Assembly: GCF_027887165.1 (NCBI RefSeq)
Contig: NC_077233.1
Span: forward strand, 218,284,517-218,348,516
Source of the DNA: Monodelphis domestica
Taxonomy: Eukaryota > Chordata > Mammalia > Didelphimorphia > Didelphidae
Length of the DNA stretch: 64,000 nt
Reading direction: 5' to 3'
Part shown: in pieces, positions 1-51,744 of the stretch
Numbering within the stretch: the first letter of the stretch is position 1
How the letters are laid out: each line of letters begins with the position of its first letter
Position numbers and translations under genes: made by a program
Notes under the pieces: generated by a model
Database searches by the model: none
Seen by the model: the letters and a program-made list of their open reading frames with translations, nothing else
Told to the model about the DNA's origin: nothing

Positions 1-439
1 GATGTTGCACAGTTCCTGCCATACGGTACTTGCTTAATATATGTTTATTGATTAATTGTAATTGAGTCTACCCAACATGTTGGAGGTTTTCCTTATGGTT
101 TTCTTAACATCTCAAGCTTGTTCTTAGTCTATAACCAGCTCATCTTCTAATTCAATCATACCTTTCTGTTTAATTGCTTATTTCTAATATTTAGTAACCT
201 CTCATAATCTCCATGGGTCTCTCCATTGCCTTTTGACATTTTCAGTTTCAAAACTGTTGTGTCCATGGCTCACAGACATTTATTACCAAAGGAACATTGA
301 TATTAAAATGATGAGTGTTTCAAGAAGTTTGAGTTCATCAAAAAGAATTTTGCAGTTTCCCAGAGACAATTAAGGCCTATCTCTTTTTCCACATGTTAAA
401 TTCTGGGACCAATTCTTTGTACATTTGCAATTTGTCCAA

Positions 440-935
440 AATTACCATCTAATATCCCTGACCTTCTTCAAGTTCCAGCTAAAATCCTGCTTTCCATAGT
501 AAATCTTTCCCAACACCTCTTAATTCTAATATCTTCTCTCTGTGGATAATTTCTTTTTTTTTTTAACCCTTACTTGGTGCCTTAGAATCAATACTGTATA
601 CTGGTTCCAAGGCAGAAGAGTGGTAAGGGCTAGACAATGGGGCTTAAGTGACTTGCCCAGGGTAACACAGCTAGGAAGTGTGTGAAGTCATATTTGAACC
701 CAGGTCCTCCCATCTTTAGGCTTGGCTCTGAAAACCCAGCTGCCATCTCTGTTTATTATTTCTGATTTATCCTTGATATAGTTTATTTATACATAGTTAT
801 TTTCATGGCTCCTCATTAGATAGTAAGCTTTTTAAGGGCAGGATCTGTCTTTAACCTTTCTTTGTATCCCCAGGACTTGGCACAGTGTATGGCACATAGT
901 ATGTGCTTAATAAATGCTTATTGACTGATTCTTTA
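440..935 (+). repeat. L2-like LINE 3' end, split by a SINE
   Basis: Bases 760-930 carry the familiar 3' end (gtaagcttttt aagggcagga, then ggcacatagtatgtgcttaa). The left part (440-550) fits the upstream L2 portion. A SINE at 551-748 separates them. Bases 1-440 show nothing I can name. Confidence 0.5.
551..748 (-). repeat. Marsupial tRNA-derived SINE (WSINE1/SINE1_MD-like)
   Basis: Inverted copy: T-run, then aacccttact, a caccaat-type middle, tgacttgcccagggtaacac, and the tRNA-like B box (ttgaacccaggtcctcc) near the right end. Confidence 0.8.
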
Positions 936-1550
936 CCCACTGACTGCTCTATCATCTATAGATAGATGGATAGATGATTTCTATATAGAGGTCATGGTCA
1001 GTCAATATTTTATCATTATTCAAAGTCATTATCATCCTTAACACCACTAGCCCAATATAAAAAATACTCAAGATCTGACCCCTGATTTCATAAATACATT
1101 TATTACCACTGCATCAAATAAACTGCTCAAAATATAAATAGCTCTCCAATAGTTTCAGCTATTTTTATATCTCCCTTCAATAAGAGTTCTGAGTCTTCTT
1201 GTTACTTCTTTAAGCAGTTTTCATTCCTTGTTTTCCTCCTGTAAAATGTGACTATAAAATAATTACTTAAAAAATAAATATTAGGACTTAAAGAAGTTTG
1301 AATGAGTGTTTCCTTTCAACGTAGTTATGCTAAGAGGTCATATACTTTTTTGAATAATGCTATCACTGAACAAAATGATTTGAAAACTCTATATTAGAAA
1401 TGTGGAATTCTTTCAAATGTGGGTAGTGATGGCTGATTTCCATCTTTTGGAAAACAGGTTTGTTTTTTTTTAACATCTTGAAGTCAACTGAATAAGGGAA
1501 GTGATCAAGCTAGGAAATGTTATTTAGGCTCAAAAATTAAATGGGGGGGG

Positions 1551-1757
1551 GGGTTCTGGGTGGCTTCTGGGTGGCTTAATGGATTGAGAGTCAGGCCCAG
1601 AGACAGGAGGTCCTGGGTTCAAATCTGGCCTCAGACACTTCCTAGATGTGTGATCCTGGGCAAGTCACTTAACCCCCATTGCTTAGCCTTTACCACTCTT
1701 CTGCCTAAAAACCAATACCCAGTATTGATTCTAACACGGAGGGTAAGGGTTTTTTAA
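1551..1757 (+). repeat. Marsupial tRNA-derived SINE
   Basis: Starts after a G-run with ggtggctt..ggattgagag, contains ggttcaaatctggcctcaga and ends with tctaac-cggagggtaagggt and an A/T tail. An overlapping 65-codon frame is not a gene. Confidence 0.85.
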
Positions 1758-1907
1758 AAAATGAAATGTGGCCATGAAGAAATATGAATGGTTTTATGTT
1801 TTGATTTATAAATAAAGTCTGAAAGGTATTCCAAAAAGGACTTCAAAAATTGTTCTAAGCAATGGAAATAACATTATACTATGCCTATCACTACCATAGA
1901 TAATATC

Positions 1908-2096
1908 TTTTTTAAAAAACCCTTACCTTTCATCTTAGAATAAATACTATTAGTTCCAAGGCAGAAGAGTGAGGGCTCAGCACTTGGGGTTAAGTGATTT
2001 GCCCAGGATCACACACATAGTTTGAGACTAGATGTTAACACAGGATCTCCCATCTTTAGTCATGTCTCTCTATCCACGAGCCACCTAGCTGCCCCT
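1908..2096 (-). repeat. Marsupial tRNA-derived SINE, diverged
   Basis: Inverted copy with aacccttacctttcatctta at its left end and cacctagctgcccc at its right end. Confidence 0.8.
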
Positions 2097-2634
2097 AGAT
2101 AATTTTTTTGAAGCCAACAGGAGTTTGTTTAAACAAGCAAACATTAGTCCCACTTTTTTCATAGTAACACTATGTAGAAATAATGTTGGAATCATTCAGT
2201 ATGTGTCATTTATCTTTCTATATTTCCCATGGTTCTTTGGTTATTTCAAGCTCTCAAGATTCCTCTTAGTTTGTTCTTGGATTTCCCATTCATTTTCAGT
2301 AGTTTCATTTATCACTGTCTTCTAAAGTCTTTGATTTTGCCATTTTAGAATGATCTAATCTTATACTTTTCACTTTAGAAATGTCAGTCCTTCGGGGAAT
2401 TTAGTAAGAAGGATAAATCCTTTAACATTGATATATTACTTGGACCTTTGCTCTTTTAATTATAGGTGTCTTCATTCATTAACTTAAATAGTTTTTACAC
2501 AAAACAAAAACAAAACCATGGATTGAACATCTAAAAATACAAGGTTTGAAGAAAATGAAGTAGGCTCATCTCTGGATAGACTGTATTTACTCAAACAACT
2601 GATAATGGTCACTGGAGCATAACTTTTTAATTGG

Positions 2635-2868
2635 AAGAGATCTTAGAGGTTCCTTTTAGCACATTAATCCAACATTTTATGGATGAGGAAGTCTTAGTGT
2701 CTAACATCTTACCATGGCCTGTCTAAATTCAAGCTCACTACTTTCTAACTGCCTTAGGCAAGTTATTTTAACCTTGCTAGGCCTCAGTTTCCTTCTGTGT
2801 AAAATGAGAGGATTAGACTAGATTCTGCTAAGATCTTTTCTAGCTCTAGATCTATGATTCTATAAATC
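2635..2868 (+). repeat. MIR-type core-SINE
   Basis: Core text such as aagttattttaacctt, cctcagtttcc, and gtaaaatgagaggattagac, followed by the MIR-like tagctctagatctatgattc. Confidence 0.65.
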
Positions 2869-3369
2869 TTGATCAACTGCTCTAATATTCCCAGAACACT
2901 CCCAGAAAATACTACAGCCAATTTGGGATAATAACCTTTTCTATTTCCTTAGAACCAAAGCATTCTATGAATCTAATCAGTGCTCTTAATTTTGGCATTT
3001 TTTTTCTTTTAAAAAGAAAGACTTTAATGCACCTTTAATGTAAATCTAAAATAAATAAACAAGAGATAAAAAAAGGAAGAAAATAATGGCATGAAGAGAA
3101 CTTTAGAAAAATTAGAGATGGTAGGTATCTGGTAATTACTAAATGGGAACAGAAAGGAATTTACATATTCTCAACTATACATGGCATTTTTATAAAAAAT
3201 AAACAATATACTGAAGTATAAAAACCTTTCCAAAAATATATATAACAGAAATACTAACCATATAATTTACTAGTCACCATGCAATAAATTATATTCAATA
3301 AAAAACCTTTAAAGAAAGAATTTTAAAATATTTGGAAGCTAAATAACATCATTCTTTAAGAATTGATGT

Positions 3370-3645
3370 CATGTAGCTAGATGGCAAATTGGATCAAGCA
3401 CACTAGGCCTAAAGTCAGGGAGATCTAACATTCAATTTCAGTCTCAGACATTTATTAGCTGTGCAACCCTAGGAAAATCACCTAATCCATTTCTGCTTCA
3501 GTTTCCCCCACTGAAAAATGAGGATAATAATAGCACTTACCTCCCAGGGTTGTTGTGAGGACTAAATGGGATAACATTTGTAAAATGCTTAGTACTGTGC
3601 CTGGCACATAGTAGACACTTAATAAATGTTTATTGACTGAGTAGT
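3370..3645 (+). repeat. MIR/MAR1 core-SINE
   Basis: Full-length-looking copy from gtagctagatggcaaattgg through cagtttcccc and the 3' end gtgcctggcacatagtagac followed by aataaatgttt. Confidence 0.75.
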
Positions 3646-3989
3646 GAATCAAAGAACAAATTATAGAAATAATAGGCATTTCCATCAAAGGAAATTATGA
3701 TAATGAAAAAAATATCAAAATTAATGGAACACAGTTGTTAGGGGAACATTTAAATTTCTAAACACTTTCATCAACAAAAGAAAAAAGAACAAATAAATGA
3801 ATTGGAGCAAGTAATTAAAAAATATAAATAACAAATCAAAAATTCCCAAATAATCAACAAAGTAGAAATTCAGAAGATTAACTTGAGATTAATAAAGTTG
3901 AAAGAAAAAAGACCATTGAATTGATAAATAAAACTAGAGCTATGGGGTGGGAGGCAGATGCCTAATAAAAAAGTTTGCTAATCTGATTT

Positions 3990-4195
3990 TTTTTTTAAAC
4001 CCTTACCTTCCATCTTGGAATCAATATTGTGTATTGGTTCCAAAGGCAGAAGAGAGGTAAGGGCTAGGCACTGGGGGTTAAGTGACTTGCCCAGGGTCAT
4101 ACATCTAGGAAATGTCTGAGGCCAGATTTGAACCTAGGACCTCCTGTCTCTAGACCTGGCTCTCAATTCACTGAGCTACCCTAGCTGCCCCCCTG
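3990..4195 (-). repeat. Marsupial tRNA-derived SINE
   Basis: Inverted full-length copy: aacccttaccttccatcttg at the left, gagctaccctagctgccccc at the right. Inserted in the old L1. Confidence 0.87.
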
Positions 4196-5530
4196 ATTTT
4201 TTTTTAATAGGAAAACCAAATTGCTAATATCAAAAAAGAAGAATTCACAATGATTAAAAGAGGAAATAAAGGAGATTGTTCAAAACCACTTGCTTGATTC
4301 TATGCTAACAAAATTGACAATTTGGAGGAAGTAGGAGTATATTTACAAAAACATAAACTATCCAAGTTAACAAAAAAAAAAAGAATTAAATTAATAACCC
4401 AGTACTATAAAAAGAAAATAAACCAGCTATAAATGTACTTCCAAAGGAAATAATTATAGAACCAGATTAATTTACAAGTCAATTCTATAAAACATTCAAA
4501 AATAATTAATTCAATATTATATAAATTATATAATAATAATAAAGTAGGTATCTCTCTTAATTTTATGATATGAATATATTATTGATACCTAAATCAGGAA
4601 GACATGAATCAGAGAAAGAAAACTAAAGATTGACATTCCTAATGAATACTGATAGAAAAAAAATTTTTTTTAATTGGCAATATTGACATATTGCAAATAT
4701 ACTACACTATGACCAGGTTAGGTTTAAATCAATAATTCAGGAGTGATTCAGCATAACTAAGATGAAAAAGATAAGAATTTTATGATAAATATTATAAATT
4801 TAATTTATATCTAATAATATAAATATTTAAAATTAGATCATTCTATTAATGGATGTTGAAAAGATTTTTTGTAAATTCTAGCACCTATTTCTATTTAAAA
4901 TTTTAGAAAACACAGGAATTAACACATCTTTTTTTAAATGATAAATGATAATTATCTAAATCCCAGAGGAAACATTATATGGAATGGAGAAAAGATAAGA
5001 GTCCTTTCCAAAAGATTAAGCATAAAGCAACGACACTCATTTTCACCACTACTCTTTAACATAGTTCTAGAAATAACATCTGTAATAATATAACAAAAAA
5101 TAAATTGTGGAATAAGCATAGGCAAGGAGGAAACAAACAATTTTTGTAGATGATTTTGATATACTTAGAAAATCATAAAAAATCAATAAAAATAATTCAA
5201 ATAATAACCTCAACAAAGTTGCAAGAGTTAAAATAAATACATTTAAATTATCAGAATAATTGTATGTTACTGACAACACCCAACAGGAAAAACTAGAAAG
5301 CAAAATTCCATTCAAAATAACTACGTAAGTTGTAAAATATTTGGTAGTTTATCTACCAAGATATACCTATGAATTATATCAATACAAGCATAAAGCATTC
5401 TCTGAAAAAATAAAGACAGGCTTAAATAACTGGATTATTAATTGCTAAAATGATAAAATGACAATACTGCTACCCTAATTGATCTACTTATTCAGTGCTA
5501 TACCAATCAAACTGTCAAAAGACTATGTTA

Positions 5531-5770
5531 TAGGGGGCAGCTGAGTGACTCAGGGGATTGAAAGCCAGGCCCAGAGATGGGAGGTCCTGGGTTCAAATCC
5601 GACCTTAGACACTCCCTAGCTGTATGACCCTGGGCAAGTCACTTAACCCTCATTGCCTTAACCCTTACCAATCTTTTGCTTTAGAACCAATACACAGTAC
5701 TGATTCTAAGATGATTCTAAGATCTAAGATGATTCTAAGATTCTAAGATTAAGGGTTTTTATTTTTTTTT
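5531..5770 (+). repeat. Marsupial tRNA-derived SINE with expanded tail
   Basis: Starts gggggcagctgagtgactca. The tail unit gattctaagat recurs about five times at 5700-5752, so the SINE end has grown into a short tandem repeat. Confidence 0.85.
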
Positions 5771-5843
5771 TAAGACTATTATATAGGGCTGGAAAAAAAA
5801 TAATAAAGAAATTCATGTAGAGGAGCAAAAGGTTAAGAATCTT

Positions 5844-6040
5844 AGGGGCTAAGAACACCTGGGTAGCTCAGTGCATTGAAAGCCAAGCTAGAGACAGGAA
5901 GTCCTGGGTTCAAATCTGGATTCAGACATTTCCTAGTTGTGTAACCCTGGGCAACTCACTTGTCTTCCATTGCCTAGCCATTATTGCTCTTCTGCTTTTG
6001 AAAAAATACATAGTATTTATTCTAAGATGAAAGGTCAGAG
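5844..6040 (+). repeat. Marsupial tRNA-derived SINE
   Basis: Starts aacacctgggtagctcagtg and ends with ttctaagatgaaaggtcaga followed by an A-rich (aaac)n tail. Confidence 0.82.
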
Positions 6041-6043
6041 TTT

Positions 6044-6074
<31 letters not shown>

Positions 6075-6294
6075 GAATCTTGGGTAATGATGAAAAAAAA
6101 GCTGGAAGGGGAAGTCTTTAGTACCAAATCTCAAACTGTATACAAAACAGTCATCACTAAAATGATTTCATAATGGTTAAAACAGAATAGTTAATCAGTG
6201 GGACAATAAATAGAAGCAAACACATAGTATTCAATGCTATTCATAGTGTTACCAACAGTACATTAACTATTCAAACAAACATTTAGTATTCAAT

Positions 6295-6465
6295 AAGAAA
6301 AGAAGGGGAAATTTTTGTTAGGCATCTACTAAGTGCCAGGTAATGTGACAAGTTTTACAAATATAATTTCATTTGATCTTCACAACAGTACTGGAAGATA
6401 AATGCTATTATTAGCATTTACCGAGGAGGAAACTGAGGCAGAAAAAGGGTAAGTGACTTGCTTAA
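6295..6465 (-). repeat. MIR-type core-SINE
   Basis: Inverted MIR text: ctactaagtgccaggtaatg, ttcatttgatcttcacaaca, and gaggaaactgaggcagaaaa. Confidence 0.65.
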
Positions 6466-7288
6466 TTTTTTCTCTATTACTATCATACTCTGCTCCAACT
6501 AGCTGTCACTGCTTTCTGTCTTTCAGACACATACTATAGGAGGGGAATGTTATATCTTGCAATGTCTGGTATAAAAACAAAAGGAAGCAAAAAAAAGGCA
6601 TTGAAATAAAATATATTTATGGGTTTTGCATGACTTCATATGTATAATAGGGATTGCATGTCTTACCTTCTCAATGGGTAGAGAGGTGGAGAGATAAAAA
6701 GAATTTGAAATTGAAAATAGATTTAAAATTTTTAAATGAATAAAATGTATTTAAGTAAAGCTCTATAGTTATAATAATCAAGTGTTTCCCCAAAGAAGAG
6801 ATCTAAAAATGCATGTTTCTTCTTCCTTTGCAGGGGTGAGGGATTTGGGGTATGAAATATTTCATATACTTTCAGACTTGGTTGATAATGTTTGTTTTCC
6901 TGAAATGCTATTATTTTTTCTCTTTCTTTTTTTTAAATGCTTTATTGCAGGAGATTACTTTCTGAGGAGGGGAGAAGAGAGGGATATATTCAGAAATAAA
7001 TGTAATGTCAAAACAAAAGTTAGAAATAAAGTTGAAAAAATGTTAGTAACTTTTTCAAAATGAACAGTGATGTTCATTTTCATTAAATTCCACCTGTGAA
7101 TGACAGCTAGGTAGCTCAGTAGATAGAGAAGCCAGTCTGAAGCTGGGAGGATCTGGGTACAAATATGGCCTCAGATATTTCCTAGCTGTGTGAGTAGGCA
7201 AGTCACTTAACCCCAATTGCTACTCCCTTAATACATTGCCTATCCCTAATTGCTCTTCTGCCTTGGAACCAATTGTTATATTAATTCT

Positions 7289-7721
7289 TTTTTTTTTAAC
7301 CTTTACTTTCTATCCTAGAATGTATGCTAAGTATTGGTTCCAAGGCAGAACAGTAGTTAGAGCTAGGCCAGTGTTGGCGAAGGTTTTCAAGGTTTTATGC
7401 CCAAACTGCAACTTCAAGCTGCTTGTAAGCCCCCTAACCATTACCCCAGACAGTGGAAGGAGGAAGTGCTCACTTTGAGTGACTGGACAAAGGAGCAAGG
7501 CATGCAAAAATGTCCTCAGGCACTAGAAAGAGGAAGTGTAGAGTCACCCCTTTTATATCAGTCCAACATGCATGCCAATCCTTCATCAATGCTGGACTAT
7601 ACAATAGGGGTTAAGTAACTTGCCCAGGGTCACACAGCTAGGAAGAGTCTAAAACCAGATTTGAACCCAAGATCTTCTGCCTCCTGACCTGACTCTCTAG
7701 CTACTGAGCCATCCAGTCGCC
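7289..7721 (-). repeat. Inverted marsupial SINE, itself interrupted
   Basis: Left part 7289-7367 (ttttttttttaacctttact to gttagagctag) and right part 7591-7721 (caataggggttaagtaactt to ccatccagtcgcccc) together make one copy. Confidence 0.75.
7366..7592. mobile_element. hAT-like non-autonomous DNA transposon
   Basis: About 225 bp with imperfect terminal inverted repeats: ccagtgttggcgaaggtt at the left against ccagcattgatgaaggat read inward from the right. Flanks agctaggc and gactatac look like a decayed 8-bp target duplication. It lies within the inverted SINE. Confidence 0.55.
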
Positions 7722-7834
7722 CCTAATTGTATCAATTCTAAGACAGAAGGTAAGGGTTGAAAAAAATTTTTCACTTGTGATTACCTTGGACCCCAGGAGC
7801 CTCCTAATTTTGAGGGATCCATCTAAACAGGTAC

Positions 7835-47539
<39,705 letters not shown>

Positions 47540-47959
47540 GGCCGGGCTGCTGGCCCGAGATGAACGCTCCTCCGCCGAGGGCGCGTTGAGCCGGGAGAGC
47601 ATAGGAAGAATGGGCAAGGAGAGGAGTCACACACCTGTTCCCTCCCAGTCACCGACGGCGCCTCTGGGTATCCTGCAGTCCCCACAGATATGCTTCATCA
47701 CATCCCTGGCTGGCTCCGGATGACATCACTGCGAGGGGTCTCGAGGGGTTCTCGTGGGATGGACCCGGCAATAGGCAGCTAGGGAAAGGTTTGCACTGCA
47801 GAAAGCCGCGAGTCTCGCCTCACTTTTTACAGGCTTCCCTAGTGAGAAGGACTTAAGTCTGGACTGGAGCAGCCTTGCTTTTAAATAATCGCGTTAGAAC
47901 GACCATGAACGAACCCAGTACTCAAGAACTGATGGAGTAATGAGCCATATCAGGAGGGA

Positions 47960-49500
47960 AGTGGGATCAACAGATGTAGAAAGTAGCAGCTGTTCTTGGG
48001 CAAAGATTTGGAAACTGAGGGGGCACCCCTCGACTGGGGAATGGCTTAGCAAGTTACGGTATATAAATGTGATAGAATACTATTGCCACTATAAGAAATG
48101 GTGGGGGGAAGGGAGTCACTTAACCCCTATTGCCTAGCTTTTTATGCTCCCTCTGCCATAGAACCAATATACAATATTGATTTTAAAAGAAACAATCTTT
48201 TAAAAGCATTGGAAACTATTAAGTCATGTGAAAAAAATCACTAATAAAAGCAAATCAAAACATGCTAAAGTTTCACCCTGCAAATTGGTCACGATGAAAA
48301 AATGTGGGAATAGTCAATGTTAGAGGGATTATTAGAAGATAGATCCAATAATGTATTATTAGTGGAAATACTGATCAATAGTCATTTTTAAAATTATGTA
48401 AAGGGGTAAAAAATACCCATATCATTTAACCCTGAAATTTTATTTCTATGTGTGTGTCCCAGTGAAGCTACTGATGATGACTGAATGAATGAATGAAATA
48501 TTTATTAGTTACTATGTGTTGAGCACTATGGTAAGTGCTGGGCATACAAAGTAGAAAAGACGGTTTGATCTCAATGAGCTCACATTTAATGGGGGAGATA
48601 GTATACATGGAAGGTTTCAGCTGTGTCAGATGGAAAAGTTCCATGGTCGTTAAGGTGCAACAGCAAGGCAGATGGTAATGCTTCTTTAAATGTCATTCCC
48701 ACTGATAAAATACCATTTTCTAAGGTTGAATTATTTGACACCACCAAAGACCTTGATGGCAAGAACCTTTCTTTCTTTCTTTTTTCTGTGGCTCTAGTAC
48801 CTACTGCGTCTCCACACAGGTGGTTTCCCAAGGATGATGGCTGAGGCCATGGGTCTTTTCTTATTCCTTTATTCCCAAGTTTTTCTTATTCCCAAAGCTA
48901 TTGAGTTCAGTGATTCCAGCCTGTTTCCATCAGGGGCAGAGGAGAGATTTTCAGTGATAGTTCGTTTTGCCTGGCACATCTCATTTTTTCCCTCAATGTT
49001 TCTAGATGGCTGAACTGCCCTAGCTATGGCAGTTTTTTTGGCAATTGGCAGAGATGTTTGGCCCCTTTTCTACAGGAATTATTTCCTTAGATAAGGGCTC
49101 TGAAGTCTGGACAGGAAGCAGGACCAGTGATCTGGCAAATGCAGCTAATCCTAAGGCTCCTGTGCCTATCTGCCTAGCACTTGCTGCCTTTTGTCTCTCC
49201 CTTAGGGTGCCTTGCTAAGGAAGAAATCCCATATACACTAGAATATTTATAGCAGCACTTTATGTGATAGCACAGTTGGAAACAAAGTATATTCCCATCA
49301 ATTGGGAAATGGCCAAATTGTGGTAAATGAATGCAATGGAATATATTACTATGCTGTTAGATTACTAACACAACAGCTAGAAAGCATGGATTTACATGAT
49401 CTGATTCAGGGAAGTAAATGGTGCCAAGAAAATAGATTACAACAGGGCAAATAGGAAGAACAACCACAAAAGTAAAAAGTGAATGTTGCATCAATATCTC
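47960..49500 (+). mobile_element. Old L1 fragments in the EIF3B-KIF19B intergenic region
   Basis: 47965-48100 (ggggaatggcttagcaagtt), 48200-48470 (gcaaattggtcacgatgaaa) and 49220-49500 (tatagcagcactttatgtga, caattgggaaatggccaaat) are plus-strand L1 pieces. A SINE remnant is at 48105-48190 and an old repeat (aatatttattagttactatg) at 48482-48640. 48700-49200 shows nothing I recognise. Confidence 0.6.
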
Positions 49501-49543
49501 ACATCCTATACAAAGATAAGATCAAAATAGGTATGATTTAGAT

Positions 49544-49914
49544 TGTAAAAAATAGACTCGAATACAAGACTACAATCCCCATGAGCCTTTGCTCCACTTC
49601 CCCAGAATGCCTTGTAATCTCACCTGGGCCGAGATGAGAAGGTATTTAAGCTGATTCAAAGGCTTTTGAGGGTCTCTCTCTTTCGGGCTCTGGGACTTCC
49701 GTTTTGGGGCAGGCGTGGCTTTTTTTCATAATGTAGGGGAGGTTGTGTCTAGGCCTCTCTATGGCCTGGACACGTGTCTCTTATCCTGTATTTTCTTTAA
49801 TCCTTAATTTTCAATAAACCTCTAAAAAATGTAATACTCCTTGCAGAGAGAAACTAATCTCTACCTGCCTCAGTCTCCCCTGTCTCCTCAAATTCCTAAA
49901 TTTTAACTGTTACA
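49544..49914 (+). mobile_element. Solo LTR fossil (class I ERV-like)
   Basis: 371 bp, begins tgtaaaaaatagactcga and ends ttaactgttaca, i.e. TG...CA. Flanked by agat on both sides (49540-49543 and 49915-49918), a 4-bp target duplication. It has a TATA-like tatttaag, a polyadenylation signal in ttcaataaacctct, and a U5-like end. Inserted in an old L1. Same family as the palindrome at 43906-44510. Confidence 0.88.
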
Positions 49915-50299
49915 AGATATAAAGGGTGATACTAAAAGTAAATTAGGGGAAGTGTTTCCCTATCAGATCTATAGAGAAGGGAAGAAATTATGAACCAAAT
50001 AAAGAGATAAGAGATCATTACAAAATGTAAAACAATTAATTTTGATTACGTTAAATTTAAAAGGTTTTGTACATACAAAACCAATGCAACCAAGATTAGA
50101 AGGGAAACAACAAACTGGGGAAAAAAACATTTTATAACAAATTTCACTGATAAAGGTCTGATTTCTCAAATATATAGAGAACTAAGTTACATTTATAAGA
50201 ATACAACAAATGGTTAAAAGATATGAACAAGTAGTTTTCAGATGAAGAAATCAAAGCTATTAATAAATCATATGGGAAAATGGTCTAAATCCCTCTTGA

Positions 50300-50492
50300 T
50301 TTTTTTTAACCCTTACCTTCCATCTTGGAATCAATACTATGTATTGGTTAAGAGTGGTAGGGGCTAGGCAATGGGGGTTAAGTGACTTGCCCAGGGTCAC
50401 ACAGCTGGGAAGTATCTGAGGTCAAATTGGAACCTTGGACCTCCCATCTCTAGGCCTGCCTCTCAATCCACTGAGCTACCCAGCTGCTCCCT
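50300..50492 (-). repeat. Marsupial tRNA-derived SINE
   Basis: aacccttaccttccatcttg to gagctacccagctgctccct; inserted in the L1. Confidence 0.9.
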
Positions 50493-51539
50493 AAATCCCT
50501 CTTGATTAAAGAAATGCAAATTAAAACTCTGAGGTACCACCTCACACTTATCAGATTGGCCCATGTAACAGTAAAGCGATAAATGTTCGAAGGGATGTGG
50601 CAAATTGGGACACATGCATTCTGATGGAGTTGTGAACTGATCCAACCATTCTGGAAGGCACTTTGGAACTATACACAAAGGGCTATAAAACTGTACACCC
50701 TTTGATCCAATAATATGCCAGAGATTAAAAAAAAAAGAAAAAGGGTAAAAGATCTATTTGTACAGAAATATTAATAGCAGCCTTTTTTGTTGTGGCAAAG
50801 AATTGGAAATTGAGGGGATGACCATCAATTAGGAAATGACTGAACAAGTTGTGGAATATGGTGATGGAATACTATTGTGCTGTAAGAAATGAACAAGATG
50901 ATTTCAGAAAGAGCTGGAAAGACCTACATGAACTGCTAGAGTGAAATACGCAGAACCAGGAGAGCATACCCAGTAATATATCCCCAGTAATAGCAATATT
51001 ATGGGATGATCACCTGTGAAAGACTTAACTACAATCAATAATGCAATGATCCAGGACAACTGTGAAGGACTTATGGCAAAGAATAATCTATTTCCAAAGG
51101 AAGAACTATTGGGAGTCAGATGCGGATCAAAGCATATGATTTTTTTCACTTTAGTTTATTTGGTTTTTATTTTGGGGTTTTGGTTTTGTGAGTATTCTCT
51201 TACAATAAATATGGAAATGTTTTACATGATAATACATGTATATTCTAGAGCAAATTATTTACCAACTCCAGGAAGGGAGAGGGAAGGGAGAAAGACAACT
51301 TGGTTCTTATAACTTCAGAAAACTTAATGTAGAAAATTATTACACATAATTAGTAAAATAAAATCTTTTTTTAAAGTGACTGTTACAAAATTACAAAAAG
51401 CAAGCACATCTCCAAAGAGGAGGTATGAGAAGACCCCCTCACCACCAATAAGTAGAGGTGGGAAATCTTAAAAAAATATGGTACACTGTACACATTTTTT
51501 GACATTTACAATTTATTGATCAGGTGTCCTTCCCCCTCA

Positions 51540-51690
51540 CTCCCCCCAAAACCTCATATTCCATCTTAGAAGCAATACTGTTCATTGGTACCCAGGCAGA
51601 AGAGCAGTAAGGGTTAGGTAAATGCAGTTAAGTAACTTGGCCTAGGGTCACACAGCTAGGGAAGTGTTTGAGGTCAAATTTGAACCAATC
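51540..51690 (-). repeat. Marsupial tRNA-derived SINE, 5' part missing
   Basis: aacctcatattccatcttag, gcagaagagcagtaagggtt, ggtcacacagctagggaagt. Confidence 0.78.
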
Positions 51691-51744
51691 ATGTTTAATT
51701 GTTTATTGTCAGCATTGTGTCAAATACCAGTTAAGACTACAATG

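Larger units (their letters stand above)
3690..6260 (+). mobile_element. Old L1 ORF2 fragment, plus strand, with SINE insertions
   Basis: Long AT-rich stretch with reverse-transcriptase-region text such as catgaatcagagaaagaaaa, ggaaacattatatggaatgg and the segment aaaactagaaagcaaaattc. SINEs at 3990-4195, 5531-5770 and 5844-6040 interrupt it. No reading frame survives. Confidence 0.6.
7091..7765 (+). repeat. Marsupial SINE carrying a nested inverted SINE
   Basis: The plus-strand SINE runs 7091-7287 and resumes at 7722-7765 (attgtatcaattctaagaca). An inverted SINE (7289-7721) sits inside it, and a hAT-like element sits inside that. Confidence 0.75.
49500..51375 (+). mobile_element. Old L1 ORF2 and 3' end, interrupted by an LTR and a SINE
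   Basis: 49500-49543 continues across the LTR at 49919 (aaagggtgatactaaaagta), then aaccaatgcaaccaagatta, tgtggcaaattgggacacat, cagaaccaggagagcatacc and an A/T-rich end at 51375. An inverted SINE sits at 50300-50492. Confidence 0.78.

Noticed and set aside
1551-1757. tRNA gene suggested by ggttcaaatctggcctc
   Set aside because: The B-box-like text belongs to the tRNA-derived SINE family repeated throughout the window; no tRNA cloverleaf is present.
1-7834. Next KIF19B exon (MKEGAHINRSLLALGN-type)
   Set aside because: No minus-strand match was found; the span is L1, SINE and unassigned intron, so the exon is probably outside the window.
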